Source of the DNA: Methanolinea mesophila
GTDB lineage: Archaea > Halobacteriota > Methanomicrobia > Methanomicrobiales > Methanospirillaceae
Reading direction: 5' to 3'
Assembly: GCF_017873855.1 (NCBI RefSeq)
Contig: NZ_JAGGKR010000001.1
Span: 558,001-622,000 of the forward strand
DNA: 64,000 bases
Part shown: positions 28,317 through 35,869 of the stretch, one piece after another
Layout: each line of letters opens with the position of its first letter
How positions within the stretch are numbered: position 1 is the stretch's first letter
Notes under the pieces: generated by a model
Seen by the model: the letters and a program-made list of their open reading frames with translations, nothing else
What the model was told of the DNA's origin: nothing
Database searches by the model: none
Program-made: the position numbers and the translations under genes

Positions 28317-29071
28317 CCCCTTTCACCGTTGCAGTGGCGGGGAAGGGGGGGACGGGGAAGACCACGATCAGCGCCCTGCTCATCGATGCACTCGTACGAG
28401 AGGGAATGATCCCGGTTCTCGCAGTCGATGCCGACCCGAACGCCAACCTCAACGAGGCGCTGGGAATCGAGGTCGCCGAGAGTCTCGGGTCGATGCGGGA
28501 GGACGCGTTCACCCGGAATATCCCCCCCGGGATGTCAAGGAACGAGTATATCGGGCTCAGGTTCAGGAAGGTCCTGGTGGAGGGACGGGGGTTTGACCTC
28601 CTCGTCATGGGGAGGCCTGAAGGATCGGGCTGCTACTGTTTTGCGAATGACCTGCTTTCGTCCTGCATGAGGAGCCTCGAACGGGATTACCGGTTCGTGG
28701 TGATCGATACCGAAGCAGGACTCGAGCACATCAGCAGAGGAACTATCGGACACCCGGACGTGCTGCTCATCGTGAGCGACCCCGGTGCGCGCGGAGTCCG
28801 TACCGTAGGAAGGATCCGGGAACTCGCCCTCTCCCTGGGCCTCGACGGGACCTCCATGCTGACGGTCTACAACAGGATTCGCGGTGACGCACCATATGAA
28901 ACCGCAGGGATACCTCATCCCGCTGCATACATCCCTGAAGACCCGTCAATAACTGATGCCGACCTCAACGGCAGACCTATCACGGGGATCCCCGCGGATT
29001 CTCCCGCACGGGCGGCGGCAGACTCGCTCGCTAAAGTAGTGATCAGGCGATCGGGGCAGCCCCTGAAATAA
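28313..29071 (+). CDS. CooC/AcsF-type nickel-insertion ATPase
   Basis: MinD-family ATPase of 252 residues used in maturation of CO dehydrogenase or acetyl-CoA synthase. The deviant Walker A is GKGGTGKTT near residue 11, Walker B-like DADPNANLNEALG follows, and the nickel-binding Cys107-x-Cys109 motif (GSGCYCFAN) characteristic of CooC is present. Its ATG overlaps the stop of the MetE-like gene (ATGA). Because it closes the acsB operon while a second CooC follows cooS, this copy may serve the AcsB A-cluster (AcsF role); that assignment is inference. Confidence 0.88.
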   Translation: MTPFTVAVAGKGGTGKTTISALLIDALVREGMIPVLAVDADPNANLNEALGIEVAESLGSMREDAFTRNIPPGMSRNEYIGLRFRKVLVEGRGFDLLVMGRPEGSGCYCFANDLLSSCMRSLERDYRFVVIDTEAGLEHISRGTIGHPDVLLIVSDPGARGVRTVGRIRELALSLGLDGTSMLTVYNRIRGDAPYETAGIPHPAAYIPEDPSITDADLNGRPITGIPADSPARAAADSLAKVVIRRSGQPLK

Positions 29072-29080
29072 AATTTCCCT

Positions 29081-29329
29081 TTAAATAGCCTTGCTTATGT
29101 CCTCGAGCTTCTCGATGAAATAGGCGATCCAATCCTGGACTCCCGCAATAAAGGTATTCAGAAGGTTCTCCAGAGAATGAACGAATTGCATCAACGGACC
29201 GAGATCGCCCTCCTGCGTTGGAGTTCCGGTATTGAGCATGATGGTAAGACCTATGATGATCATCAATGCCAGAAGTATCACGACCAGTAACAACGCGATG
29301 AGGAGAATGGTGAACGAACTGGATCTCAT
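29081..29329 (-). CDS. small membrane protein
   Basis: An 82-residue protein with one long hydrophobic N-terminal helix (about 6-33) and an amphipathic C-terminal half (FVHSLENLLNTFIAGVQDWI). I do not recognise a family. It lies convergent to the acs operon, ten bases after its last stop, with only a weak ribosome-binding site, so the annotation rests on hydrophobic pattern and compact placement. Another small membrane gene lies 91 bases upstream on the same strand. Confidence 0.5.
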   Translation of the reverse strand: MRSSSFTILLIALLLVVILLALMIIIGLTIMLNTGTPTQEGDLGPLMQFVHSLENLLNTFIAGVQDWIAYFIEKLEDISKAI

Positions 29330-29420
29330 CTCTTATGGATTCTATTACAGAGCGCGATAAAAAAGATATTTATTGGTGTCTTTGGTCCACTCGCGATCGA
29401 CCGGGGATAAATTTCTTGAA

Positions 29421-29633
29421 TTACGAGTCGGATTCTCGTTTCTTCGCTCTTTCCTTGGAGAGTTCAATCAGCAGCATGACAAACAGGATTATCGAGAACC
29501 CCAGGACTACCAGGACGAGCAGCAACCCGACCCAGAGCATGGTATCCTGAGTGAAGAGGAACCCGACCCAGAGAAGTGCCACAAAACAGATCAGGTAGTA
29601 GAAAATCCAGCTTCTGGAATCCCCAATTTCCAT
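29421..29633 (-). CDS. small two-helix membrane protein
   Basis: A 70-residue protein with two hydrophobic helices (about 9-28 and 32-55) and a charged tail (SKERAKKRESDS). No family recognised. It could be cotranscribed with the 82-residue membrane protein downstream; both sit between the acetyl-CoA synthase and CO dehydrogenase operons and point against them. The upstream sequence is A/T rich (TTAATTATGG region on the minus strand), so a promoter is plausible. Confidence 0.5.
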   Translation of the reverse strand: MEIGDSRSWIFYYLICFVALLWVGFLFTQDTMLWVGLLLVLVVLGFSIILFVMLLIELSKERAKKRESDS

Positions 29634-29798
29634 AATTAAAATAAGTTTATTAACGAGAATTTAATACTTTCTTTATCAATCCTCTGGCGCGCTTTGCTCC
29701 TTAAGCACTCCTTTTTTCACCCGGCCCACTGCCCCGAAGTCGCTCTGATCGCAGCGGGTACATTCTGCTTGATATACCCCTTCCCTCCAAGGACAATT

Positions 29799-30800
29799 AT
29801 GAAAAAATTCGCAGTTCTTGTCATGATGATGGTAGTGCTCATCCTGCCTGGCGGGGTGTCCGCACTGGATGCCAGGAGCGGAGGGGAGGTCGTCATCTCT
29901 TCACCGGTATATGACGATTTGCTTGCCAGCGGGGGGAGCATCACCCTGAATGCTCCCGTGGACAGTGCCATTCTGGCAGGCGGTACGATCGAGGTGAATG
30001 CGCCGGTACGGGGAGATCTGATCGCCGCAGGAGGGACGATCAGACTGAATTCCGACGTGGGAGGGAAGATCGTCCTGGCCGGGGGATCGGTCCTGGTGAA
30101 CGGCAGCGTGGGCACCAATGCGATCGCGACGGGAGGTGAAGTGACCCTTCTTCCGGGAGCAACCGTCACCCGGGATGCCCTTATCTCCGGAGGAACGGTG
30201 AAAAACGAGGGGAATGTCGAAGGGACTCTTACGGTCGATGCGAACCGGTTCCAGGATGAGGGGCGCGCTGGAACCACGAACGTGCACATTAACCAGAATT
30301 CGGGCGCACTCCCGGCGATCGTCGTTACCCTGTCGCTCCTCTTTGCCGCAGGGATGTGTATCCTGGGACTGGTCCTGTTAAAGACGATGCCCGCCAGGTT
30401 TTTTTCTGTCACCCGCGAGGTACGAAAGTCCCCGGTGCTAAAAACGGTGATCGGTTTTATCGGCCTTTTAATCGGGATCGTCGCTCTCGCTATCCTGGCA
30501 ATCACCGTAGTCGGGCTACCTCTCGCGATACTGGCAGGGATGGTGCTCCTCATCGCGGTACTTCTTTCCACCCTCTTTGTGGCATACACCCTGGGAGAGG
30601 TGATCTCAACACGTACCGCTCCCGGATCTGCCGCATGGCAGCGTTATCTCATCGGTTTCGTAATTCTCTATATATTGTTTTATATTCCCTTCATCGGCCC
30701 GGTTATTCTTGTTATTGCGGTGAGCCTCGGGTTCGGTGCATTCCTCTATGCGTTACACGACCAGTGGTCACCGATAATCGGAAGCCCCGAAACAGAATAG
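29799..30800 (+). CDS. bactofilin-like (polymer-forming) exported membrane protein
   Basis: A 333-residue protein: signal peptide (MKKFAVLVMMMVVLILPGGVSA), then about 130 residues of short right-handed beta-helix repeats of the polymer-forming type (GSITLNAPVDSAILAGG, GTIEVNAPVRGDLIAAGG, GTIRLNSDVGGKIVLAGG), then hydrophobic helices from about 165 to the end, including a long Ile/Leu/Val-rich block. The repeat resembles bactofilin but is predicted outside the membrane rather than cytoplasmic. A surface-associated scaffold is a reasonable guess. ATG 29799 is chosen because it gives the signal peptide; an open frame upstream to 29694 is unlikely to be translated. A T-rich tract follows the stop. 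Confidence 0.78.
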   Translation: MKKFAVLVMMMVVLILPGGVSALDARSGGEVVISSPVYDDLLASGGSITLNAPVDSAILAGGTIEVNAPVRGDLIAAGGTIRLNSDVGGKIVLAGGSVLVNGSVGTNAIATGGEVTLLPGATVTRDALISGGTVKNEGNVEGTLTVDANRFQDEGRAGTTNVHINQNSGALPAIVVTLSLLFAAGMCILGLVLLKTMPARFFSVTREVRKSPVLKTVIGFIGLLIGIVALAILAITVVGLPLAILAGMVLLIAVLLSTLFVAYTLGEVISTRTAPGSAAWQRYLIGFVILYILFYIPFIGPVILVIAVSLGFGAFLYALHDQWSPIIGSPETE

Positions 30801-30936
30801 TCCTGACGAACCTTCACTTTTTTTCTCCGGAAAACCTGGAATAGCACTAAATAGGAGATTGTCTATTAGAGTTTTGAGGGATGAAGCAGGTACCCCCACG
30901 GCACGCCGCGTTCTATTACGCAGAGTATCGCCCGCC

Positions 30937-30980
30937 GGATCCCGGCTGCAGGCAACGTGCCTGATACAACCCGGGGTTCC
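30937..30980 (+). promoter_or_regulatory. structured leader upstream of cooS
   Basis: The bases 30937-30945 (GGATCCCGG) can pair with 30971-30980 (CCGGGGTTCC) with one bulged base, enclosing a perfect six-pair hairpin CAGGCA-ACG-TGCCTG (30949-30963). The element ends 34 bases before the cooS start codon and lies in a leader with no recognisable gene. It could be a regulatory RNA structure or a protein-binding inverted repeat. Seen by eye; no energy was calculated. Confidence 0.35.
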
Positions 30981-31014
30981 TGCTTCTTTCGCCAAAAATC
31001 CGGAGAAGATACCG

Positions 31015-32973
31015 ATGCCTGATTACTTTGAAGAGGAGACCAAGAAGAAGAAGGTGGAGATCTCGGAGATCGAGAGGGCAAAGATGTCACTGATGAACCC
31101 TGAACTTATCAGGAGTAAAATTCAGGAACGGACAATCGACGAGTCTGCCAAGCCGATCATCGAGCTGATGCTCAAGGAAGGGATCGAGACCGTCTGGGAC
31201 AGGTTCGAGATCCAGCAGCCTCCCTGCCGGTACTGCTCTGCCGGGCTCTCCTGCAGCAGGTGTGCCATGGGGCCGTGCAGGATCATACCGCCGGTCAGGA
31301 TGCGTGGCGTATGCGGGGCGGACGCGGACCTGATCGTTTCCCGCAACCTGCTCGATACGATCGCCACGGGTGCAGCGGCCCATTCGGATCACGGCAGGGA
31401 TATTGTCGAGACGCTCTATAAAACCTCGATCGGCGAGTCGGACGGCTACGTGATCACGGACCAGAAAAAAATGAACCGCCTGGCCGAAGAATACGGAATA
31501 CCAATAAAGGACAGGAATGAGAAGGAGGTCGCAAAAGATCTCTCGATCGCCATGCTGGAGGAGTTCGGCTCCATTAAGGGCACGCTTACCATGGCCGGAA
31601 GGGCCCCGGACCAGACGAGAGAGATCTGGAAATCAGCCGGTATTGTTCCCCGGGGTATCGACAGGGAGATCGTGGATGCCATGCACCGGGTGCAGATGGG
31701 GGTAGGCGCGAGCTATTCCAACATGATCCTCCAGGGAGCGCGGGCGGCACTCGGCGACGGGTGGGGTGGTTCTATGATGGGGACTGAAATATCGGATGTG
31801 CTCTTCGGCACGCCCCGTATAAACCAGTCTACGGTCAATCTCGCGGTCCTCAAGCCGGACCAGGTCAATATCTCGCTCCACGGGCATAACCCCATTCTCT
31901 CGGAGATGGTGGTGCGGGTCATCGAGGACCCGGAGATCAAGAGCATGGTCGAAAAAGTCGGTGCGAAAGGGATCAACCTCGTGGGGCTCTGCTGTACCGG
32001 AAACGAGCTCCTCATGCGAAAGGGCGTCCCCATGGCGGGGAATCATTTCAACCAGGAGCTGGTCATCGCCACCGGGGCCCTGGAAGCCATGGTGATCGAC
32101 TACCAGTGCATTTTCCCCTCCCTTCCCCGCACCGCGAGCTGTTTCCACACCAAGGTGATCTCCACCAGCGAAAAGTCCAAGGTCCCTGGTGCGATTCACA
32201 TGGAGATCCATCCGGAGAACGCGTATTCAATGGCAAAGGAGATCGTGAAGGTCGCGGTGGAGAACTACCCCAACCGGGTCCCCGAGACGGTGAATATCCC
32301 GGCGAACCCCATGGCGGTGACGGCGGGATTTTCGGTGGAGGCCATAAAAGACGCACTTGGCGGCACCTGGAAACCTTTGATCGACCTAATCGTGGCAGGT
32401 AAGATCAAGGGGGCGGCGGGGATTGTCGGTTGCAATAATCCTAAGATCCAACACGACTACGGGCATGTCAACCTAACCAAAGAACTGATAAAGCGGGACA
32501 TCCTCTGCGTCCAGACCGGCTGTGCGGCCGTTGCCTCAGGGAAAGCGGGACTGATGAAGCCCGAGGCAGCGGACCTCGCAGGACCCGGTCTCGGGCCGGT
32601 CTGCAAAAGCCTTGGCATTCCTCCGGTGCTGCACATGGGTTCGTGCGTCGACAACGCGAGGATCCTGGTGCTGGTCGCCGAGCTCGCGAGGGCGCTCGGT
32701 GTCGGCATACACCAGCTCCCTGTTGCGGGGGCGGCCCCCGAATGGTACTCGCAGAAGGCGGTCTCCATCGGGACGTACTTCGTCGCATCCGGGGTATACA
32801 CGGTCCTCGGGGTCATGCCAAAGATCGCCGGGAGCGAGAACACTATCCAGCTCCTGACCGAAGGCCTGCAGGGTGTGACACATGCACGGTTTGCAGTCGA
32901 GCCGGATCCCTTCAAGGCGGCCGACCTTATCTCGAATCACATCGGAGCACAGCGTTCCGCCCTGGGGATATGA
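31015..32973 (+). CDS. cooS: bacterial-type Ni-CO dehydrogenase catalytic subunit, C-x2-C D-cluster type
   Basis: Homodimeric Ni,Fe CO dehydrogenase of 652 residues interconverting CO and CO2. ATG 31015 follows GGAGAAG; the open frame reaches back to a TTG at 30859 but those codons are unlike the family. B-cluster ligands are Cys80, Cys83, Cys88 and Cys100. The D-cluster region reads PCRYCSAGLSCSRC: Cys71 and Cys74 form C-x2-C, and the usual second ligand before Cys80 is Ser79. C-cluster residues are all visible: His in SLHGHNP, and Cys in LVGLCCTG, DYQCI, IVGCNNP, QTGCAA and MGSCVDN, plus Lys in SQKAVSIG. It is not the archaeal CdhA type. The last bases overlap cooC. Confidence 0.95.
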   Translation: MPDYFEEETKKKKVEISEIERAKMSLMNPELIRSKIQERTIDESAKPIIELMLKEGIETVWDRFEIQQPPCRYCSAGLSCSRCAMGPCRIIPPVRMRGVCGADADLIVSRNLLDTIATGAAAHSDHGRDIVETLYKTSIGESDGYVITDQKKMNRLAEEYGIPIKDRNEKEVAKDLSIAMLEEFGSIKGTLTMAGRAPDQTREIWKSAGIVPRGIDREIVDAMHRVQMGVGASYSNMILQGARAALGDGWGGSMMGTEISDVLFGTPRINQSTVNLAVLKPDQVNISLHGHNPILSEMVVRVIEDPEIKSMVEKVGAKGINLVGLCCTGNELLMRKGVPMAGNHFNQELVIATGALEAMVIDYQCIFPSLPRTASCFHTKVISTSEKSKVPGAIHMEIHPENAYSMAKEIVKVAVENYPNRVPETVNIPANPMAVTAGFSVEAIKDALGGTWKPLIDLIVAGKIKGAAGIVGCNNPKIQHDYGHVNLTKELIKRDILCVQTGCAAVASGKAGLMKPEAADLAGPGLGPVCKSLGIPPVLHMGSCVDNARILVLVAELARALGVGIHQLPVAGAAPEWYSQKAVSIGTYFVASGVYTVLGVMPKIAGSENTIQLLTEGLQGVTHARFAVEPDPFKAADLISNHIGAQRSALGI

Positions 32974-33830
32974 ACCGCGAGAAACTGAATATCAACCAGG
33001 CAGCTGAAAAGATCCGGGACGGCACTCGTGCCAAGCCGGGCGGGCGGCGGATCCTGATCACCGGCAAGGGCGGGGTCGGGAAGACCACTCTTGCCGCGAT
33101 CCTCGCCTGTCTGTACGCCGAGGAGGGAAGAAAAGTGCTCGCGATAGACCAGGACCCCCAGCAAAACCTCGCCTGGTCGCTCGGGTACCCTCCGGACCAG
33201 GCTGGCCGGCTTGTCCCTCTCTCCCGGAATGTGGAGTATATCGCCGAAAAAACGGGGGCGGTGCCCGGTCAGGGATGGGGCCAGCTCTTCAGCCTGGCCC
33301 CCGACGTGTCCGACGTCTTCGGCCGGTTGGGAATCAGGATCCGGGACAATATCTGCCTGCTGGTGATGGGGGGTGTGGAGAAAGCGGGCAGCGGGTGCCT
33401 TTGCCCGGAGAACGCGCTTCTTGAGAGCGTGATCCGGGCAATTCCACTGAGGGATGACGAGGTCATCATCCTCGACACCCAGGCCGGACTTGAGCACTTC
33501 GGCCGTTCCCTCGCGGAAGGGTTTTCAAACGCAATTGTCCTCGCCGAACCGTCGTTCAACGCACTCTCGGTCGCACGTGATGCGGCCCGGCTCGCCCGGG
33601 GACTGGGGATCCGTACCTGTTCCCTGGTGGTCAACAGGGTCAGAGACGAGAGGGACCGTCAGCAGGCCCTGAAGGTAATCGGTCCTTCGCATCCCTTCGA
33701 TGATGTATACTTTCTCCCCGATGACGACCTCGTCCGGAGGACCGAGCCCGATGTCAGCCCCCTCATCGCCGTATCTTCCCCGTATATCGACGCGGTGCGG
33801 CGGATGATCCTCCGGATACCGGGTGAATAA
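32970..33830 (+). CDS. cooC: CooC-type CO dehydrogenase nickel-insertion ATPase
   Basis: MinD-like ATPase of 286 residues cotranscribed with cooS (ATGA overlap), so most likely its dedicated nickel-insertion factor. Features are an N-terminal extension of about 25 residues, the P-loop GKGGVGKTT, AIDQDPQQNLAWSLG, and the CooC nickel motif Cys143-x-Cys145 (GSGCLCPEN). The C-terminal part has DTQAGLEHFGRSL and LVVNRV typical of the family. It is clearly diverged from the other CooC in the acs operon, which carries GCYC at the same site. Confidence 0.92.
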   Translation: MNREKLNINQAAEKIRDGTRAKPGGRRILITGKGGVGKTTLAAILACLYAEEGRKVLAIDQDPQQNLAWSLGYPPDQAGRLVPLSRNVEYIAEKTGAVPGQGWGQLFSLAPDVSDVFGRLGIRIRDNICLLVMGGVEKAGSGCLCPENALLESVIRAIPLRDDEVIILDTQAGLEHFGRSLAEGFSNAIVLAEPSFNALSVARDAARLARGLGIRTCSLVVNRVRDERDRQQALKVIGPSHPFDDVYFLPDDDLVRRTEPDVSPLIAVSSPYIDAVRRMILRIPGE

Positions 33831-33934
33831 CTCCACGGCGCCCGAAGCAGGGTGCATCTCACCAAAGACTTTATTTTTGGGTTTATTGAGGATAATCGAA
33901 AGATATATGGGGACATTTGAAGAACATTCGTTGT

Positions 33935-35434
33935 ATGTGTGCACGCTTTTTTGATCGTTTCTTCAAACCCCGTCCCTATATCGTGGAGAGCCCGCCTCCC
34001 CCCTCCATTTCGCACGGTCCCGGAACCTACATGCCCGAGTTCAAAGTCAAACCTTATTTTCTGGTCGCATCAGTGGAGATGGGCAATACCACCACCAAGT
34101 GCATCCTCACCGGTGTCAACCTTGAGACCGGGATGAGCTACGTGATCAATAAAACGGTAAAGATGAGCCGTGATGTGCGCAAACCGAAACCGGGCGAGAC
34201 GGTCTTTGGTGAGACCCTCGACGGCACCCGGCTCACCCGGGAATCGGTCACCGACCTTGTCCGCGACACGCTCATACAGTGTCTCCAGGAGGCGCATCTC
34301 GAGGTTGAAAAGGATCTTGATTTCGTAGTCCGAAGCACAGGAGTGGTGGCGGCGATGGATTCTCCCGACCAGGTAGGGGATTTCGTGCTCGCCCTGGCAA
34401 GCGGCTGCCTGAACGCGGGGGTGCCTCCGCGGAGAATGACGCCTCCGATGTCCAAGGCCAACCAGCCCCAGAGAGTGCAGCCCTTCAGTTACGCAGATAA
34501 AGTGGTGTTCATCGGCGCCGTAGCGGGGGTCATCCCCCCCGTGGGGAGCACAGGGGTGGAAATGGTAGCCAACGAGATGGAAGGAGAGCTTGCGATGGCG
34601 GGGATTAAGGAGGGTGCGAAGTGGACTCCCGTGGACTTCCGGAACCCCTGCGTCTCCATCGACTTCGGCACCACGCTCGACGGAAGGATCACGAGCGATG
34701 TGACCCCGGATGACCCCAACCCCTTCGCAAAGACCATAGGTAACTTTTGCGGACTGGCAGGGGCAATACCGGACGCGATCGTGAAGGGGACCGGGCTCGT
34801 GGACAGCCAGAGGGGGACCGCACTCGATGTCTTCGGTGACAGGAGCGTGGTCGCGGAGTTCGCGCTCAAGGGTCAGAGCAACGTGGTGAAGGAATACGTG
34901 GACCGGTGCCACGAGCTGATCGATATCCGCGTAGTCCCCCCCGAACGGAAAAGGTTCGGGAGAGTTCCCGTATATGCCGCGGTAGCGAAGGAATCCGGGG
35001 TCGCGTTGATTGGCTGCGATGCGGGGGAGGACGGAAGCAATCTCGAAAAATTAAAAGAGATTGGACATGAAGTGTACCAGAACCACAATCTCTCGCTCCT
35101 GAACGAGGTGATCGATCGCGTATGTGCGAGGATGGCACTCAGGCTGGTCGATGTGACCCGGGAGGAGGGTATGGTGTATCGCAACAGCTCGATAGGATTC
35201 ACCGGAAGAGCGGCAATTTCCGGGAGAAAACCGGAATACATACTCGACGGGATCACCGAGAGGAAACTCTTTGATAATCCGGTGGACCACCTGGTCTTCG
35301 TAGATGATGGCCTTGCGAGGGGCGCTGCGCTCATGGCCCGGTGCATGAACTCTCTCGGAAAACCGAAAAATCCGATAGGCGGAGTCCGTGGTGGGCCGTG
35401 TATCATGCCACGCAGGATTAAAGCAGGAAAGTGA
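33935..35434 (+). CDS. methanogenesis marker protein 14 (ASKHA-type)
   Basis: Protein of 499 residues matching the methanogenesis marker 14 family, found essentially only in methanogens and of unproven function. It shows two ASKHA-like phosphate loops, ASVEMGNTTTKCILT near the start and CVSIDFGTTLDGRIT in the middle, like the ATPase part of corrinoid reactivators, and family stretches GAVAGVIPPVGSTGVE and GTGLVDSQRGTALDVFGD. The start is uncertain: ATG 33935 keeps the FFDRFFKPRPYIVES segment I consider family-like; TTG 33917 and ATG 34031 are in frame. A T-rich region and a TATA-like TTTATTTTT lie just upstream. It follows cooC by about 100 bases, with a small gene directly after it. Confidence 0.85.
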   Translation: MCARFFDRFFKPRPYIVESPPPPSISHGPGTYMPEFKVKPYFLVASVEMGNTTTKCILTGVNLETGMSYVINKTVKMSRDVRKPKPGETVFGETLDGTRLTRESVTDLVRDTLIQCLQEAHLEVEKDLDFVVRSTGVVAAMDSPDQVGDFVLALASGCLNAGVPPRRMTPPMSKANQPQRVQPFSYADKVVFIGAVAGVIPPVGSTGVEMVANEMEGELAMAGIKEGAKWTPVDFRNPCVSIDFGTTLDGRITSDVTPDDPNPFAKTIGNFCGLAGAIPDAIVKGTGLVDSQRGTALDVFGDRSVVAEFALKGQSNVVKEYVDRCHELIDIRVVPPERKRFGRVPVYAAVAKESGVALIGCDAGEDGSNLEKLKEIGHEVYQNHNLSLLNEVIDRVCARMALRLVDVTREEGMVYRNSSIGFTGRAAISGRKPEYILDGITERKLFDNPVDHLVFVDDGLARGAALMARCMNSLGKPKNPIGGVRGGPCIMPRRIKAGK

Positions 35435-35444
35435 GGGCAGGAAA

Positions 35445-35723
35445 ATGACAGAAGGACCGACGAACGCACCGCTGGAAAAGACCGGTGGAACTGAAAAGGA
35501 GGAGCTCTTCGATCTTCTCATCCCCCCGGGGGTTCCCCGGAGGATTATCAAGGAAGTAATGGAAAAATTCGATGTCCAGCTCGTCGAAAGAACGAAAAGA
35601 CTTTACTTTGCAAATATGGCAGGCGATGAACGTGAACTTCTCGCATTCCGCGGGAAACGGGAAGTCATCGAGGAAGCCGAACAGTACATGATCAGCGAAC
35701 TGGACAAATATATCAATGGATGA
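35445..35723 (+). CDS. small conserved-looking protein downstream of marker 14
   Basis: A 92-residue soluble protein beginning ten bases after the marker 14 stop, behind GGCAGGAAA. The first 25 residues are polar; the rest is a compact alpha/beta segment (EELFDLLIPPGVPRRIIKEVMEKFDVQLVERTKRLYFANMAGDERELLAF, longer than quoted motif signatures I know). I do not recognise the family. The tight coupling to marker 14 suggests a partner in the same process. A T-rich tract follows at about 35744-35758. Confidence 0.65.
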   Translation: MTEGPTNAPLEKTGGTEKEELFDLLIPPGVPRRIIKEVMEKFDVQLVERTKRLYFANMAGDERELLAFRGKREVIEEAEQYMISELDKYING

Positions 35724-35869
35724 TTCCGCTAGCCTGAATCGATTTATTTAACTCTTTTTCCCGAATGCACAGGATGCAATCTATCATATCGTCAGAACGC
35801 ATATCTGATCTATCCCAAATACCCGAGAGATCCTTCACTCCCTGGGATCCGGGTGGATTGTGAGGCCGA

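Noticed and set aside
30859-31014. N-terminal extension of cooS from TTG 30859
   Set aside because: The added 52 residues resemble nothing in CO dehydrogenases, and ATG 31015 has its own GGAG site.
31225-31260. Loss of a CooS cluster ligand (Ser79) read as an inactive enzyme
   Set aside because: Cys74 supplies a C-x2-C alternative for the D-cluster and all C-cluster ligands are intact, so inactivation is not implied.
21037-33830. Archaeal acetyl-CoA decarbonylase/synthase (cdhABCDE) annotation
   Set aside because: Lengths and domains of AcsB, AcsD, AcsC and CooS fit bacterial types; CdhA and CdhB counterparts are absent.
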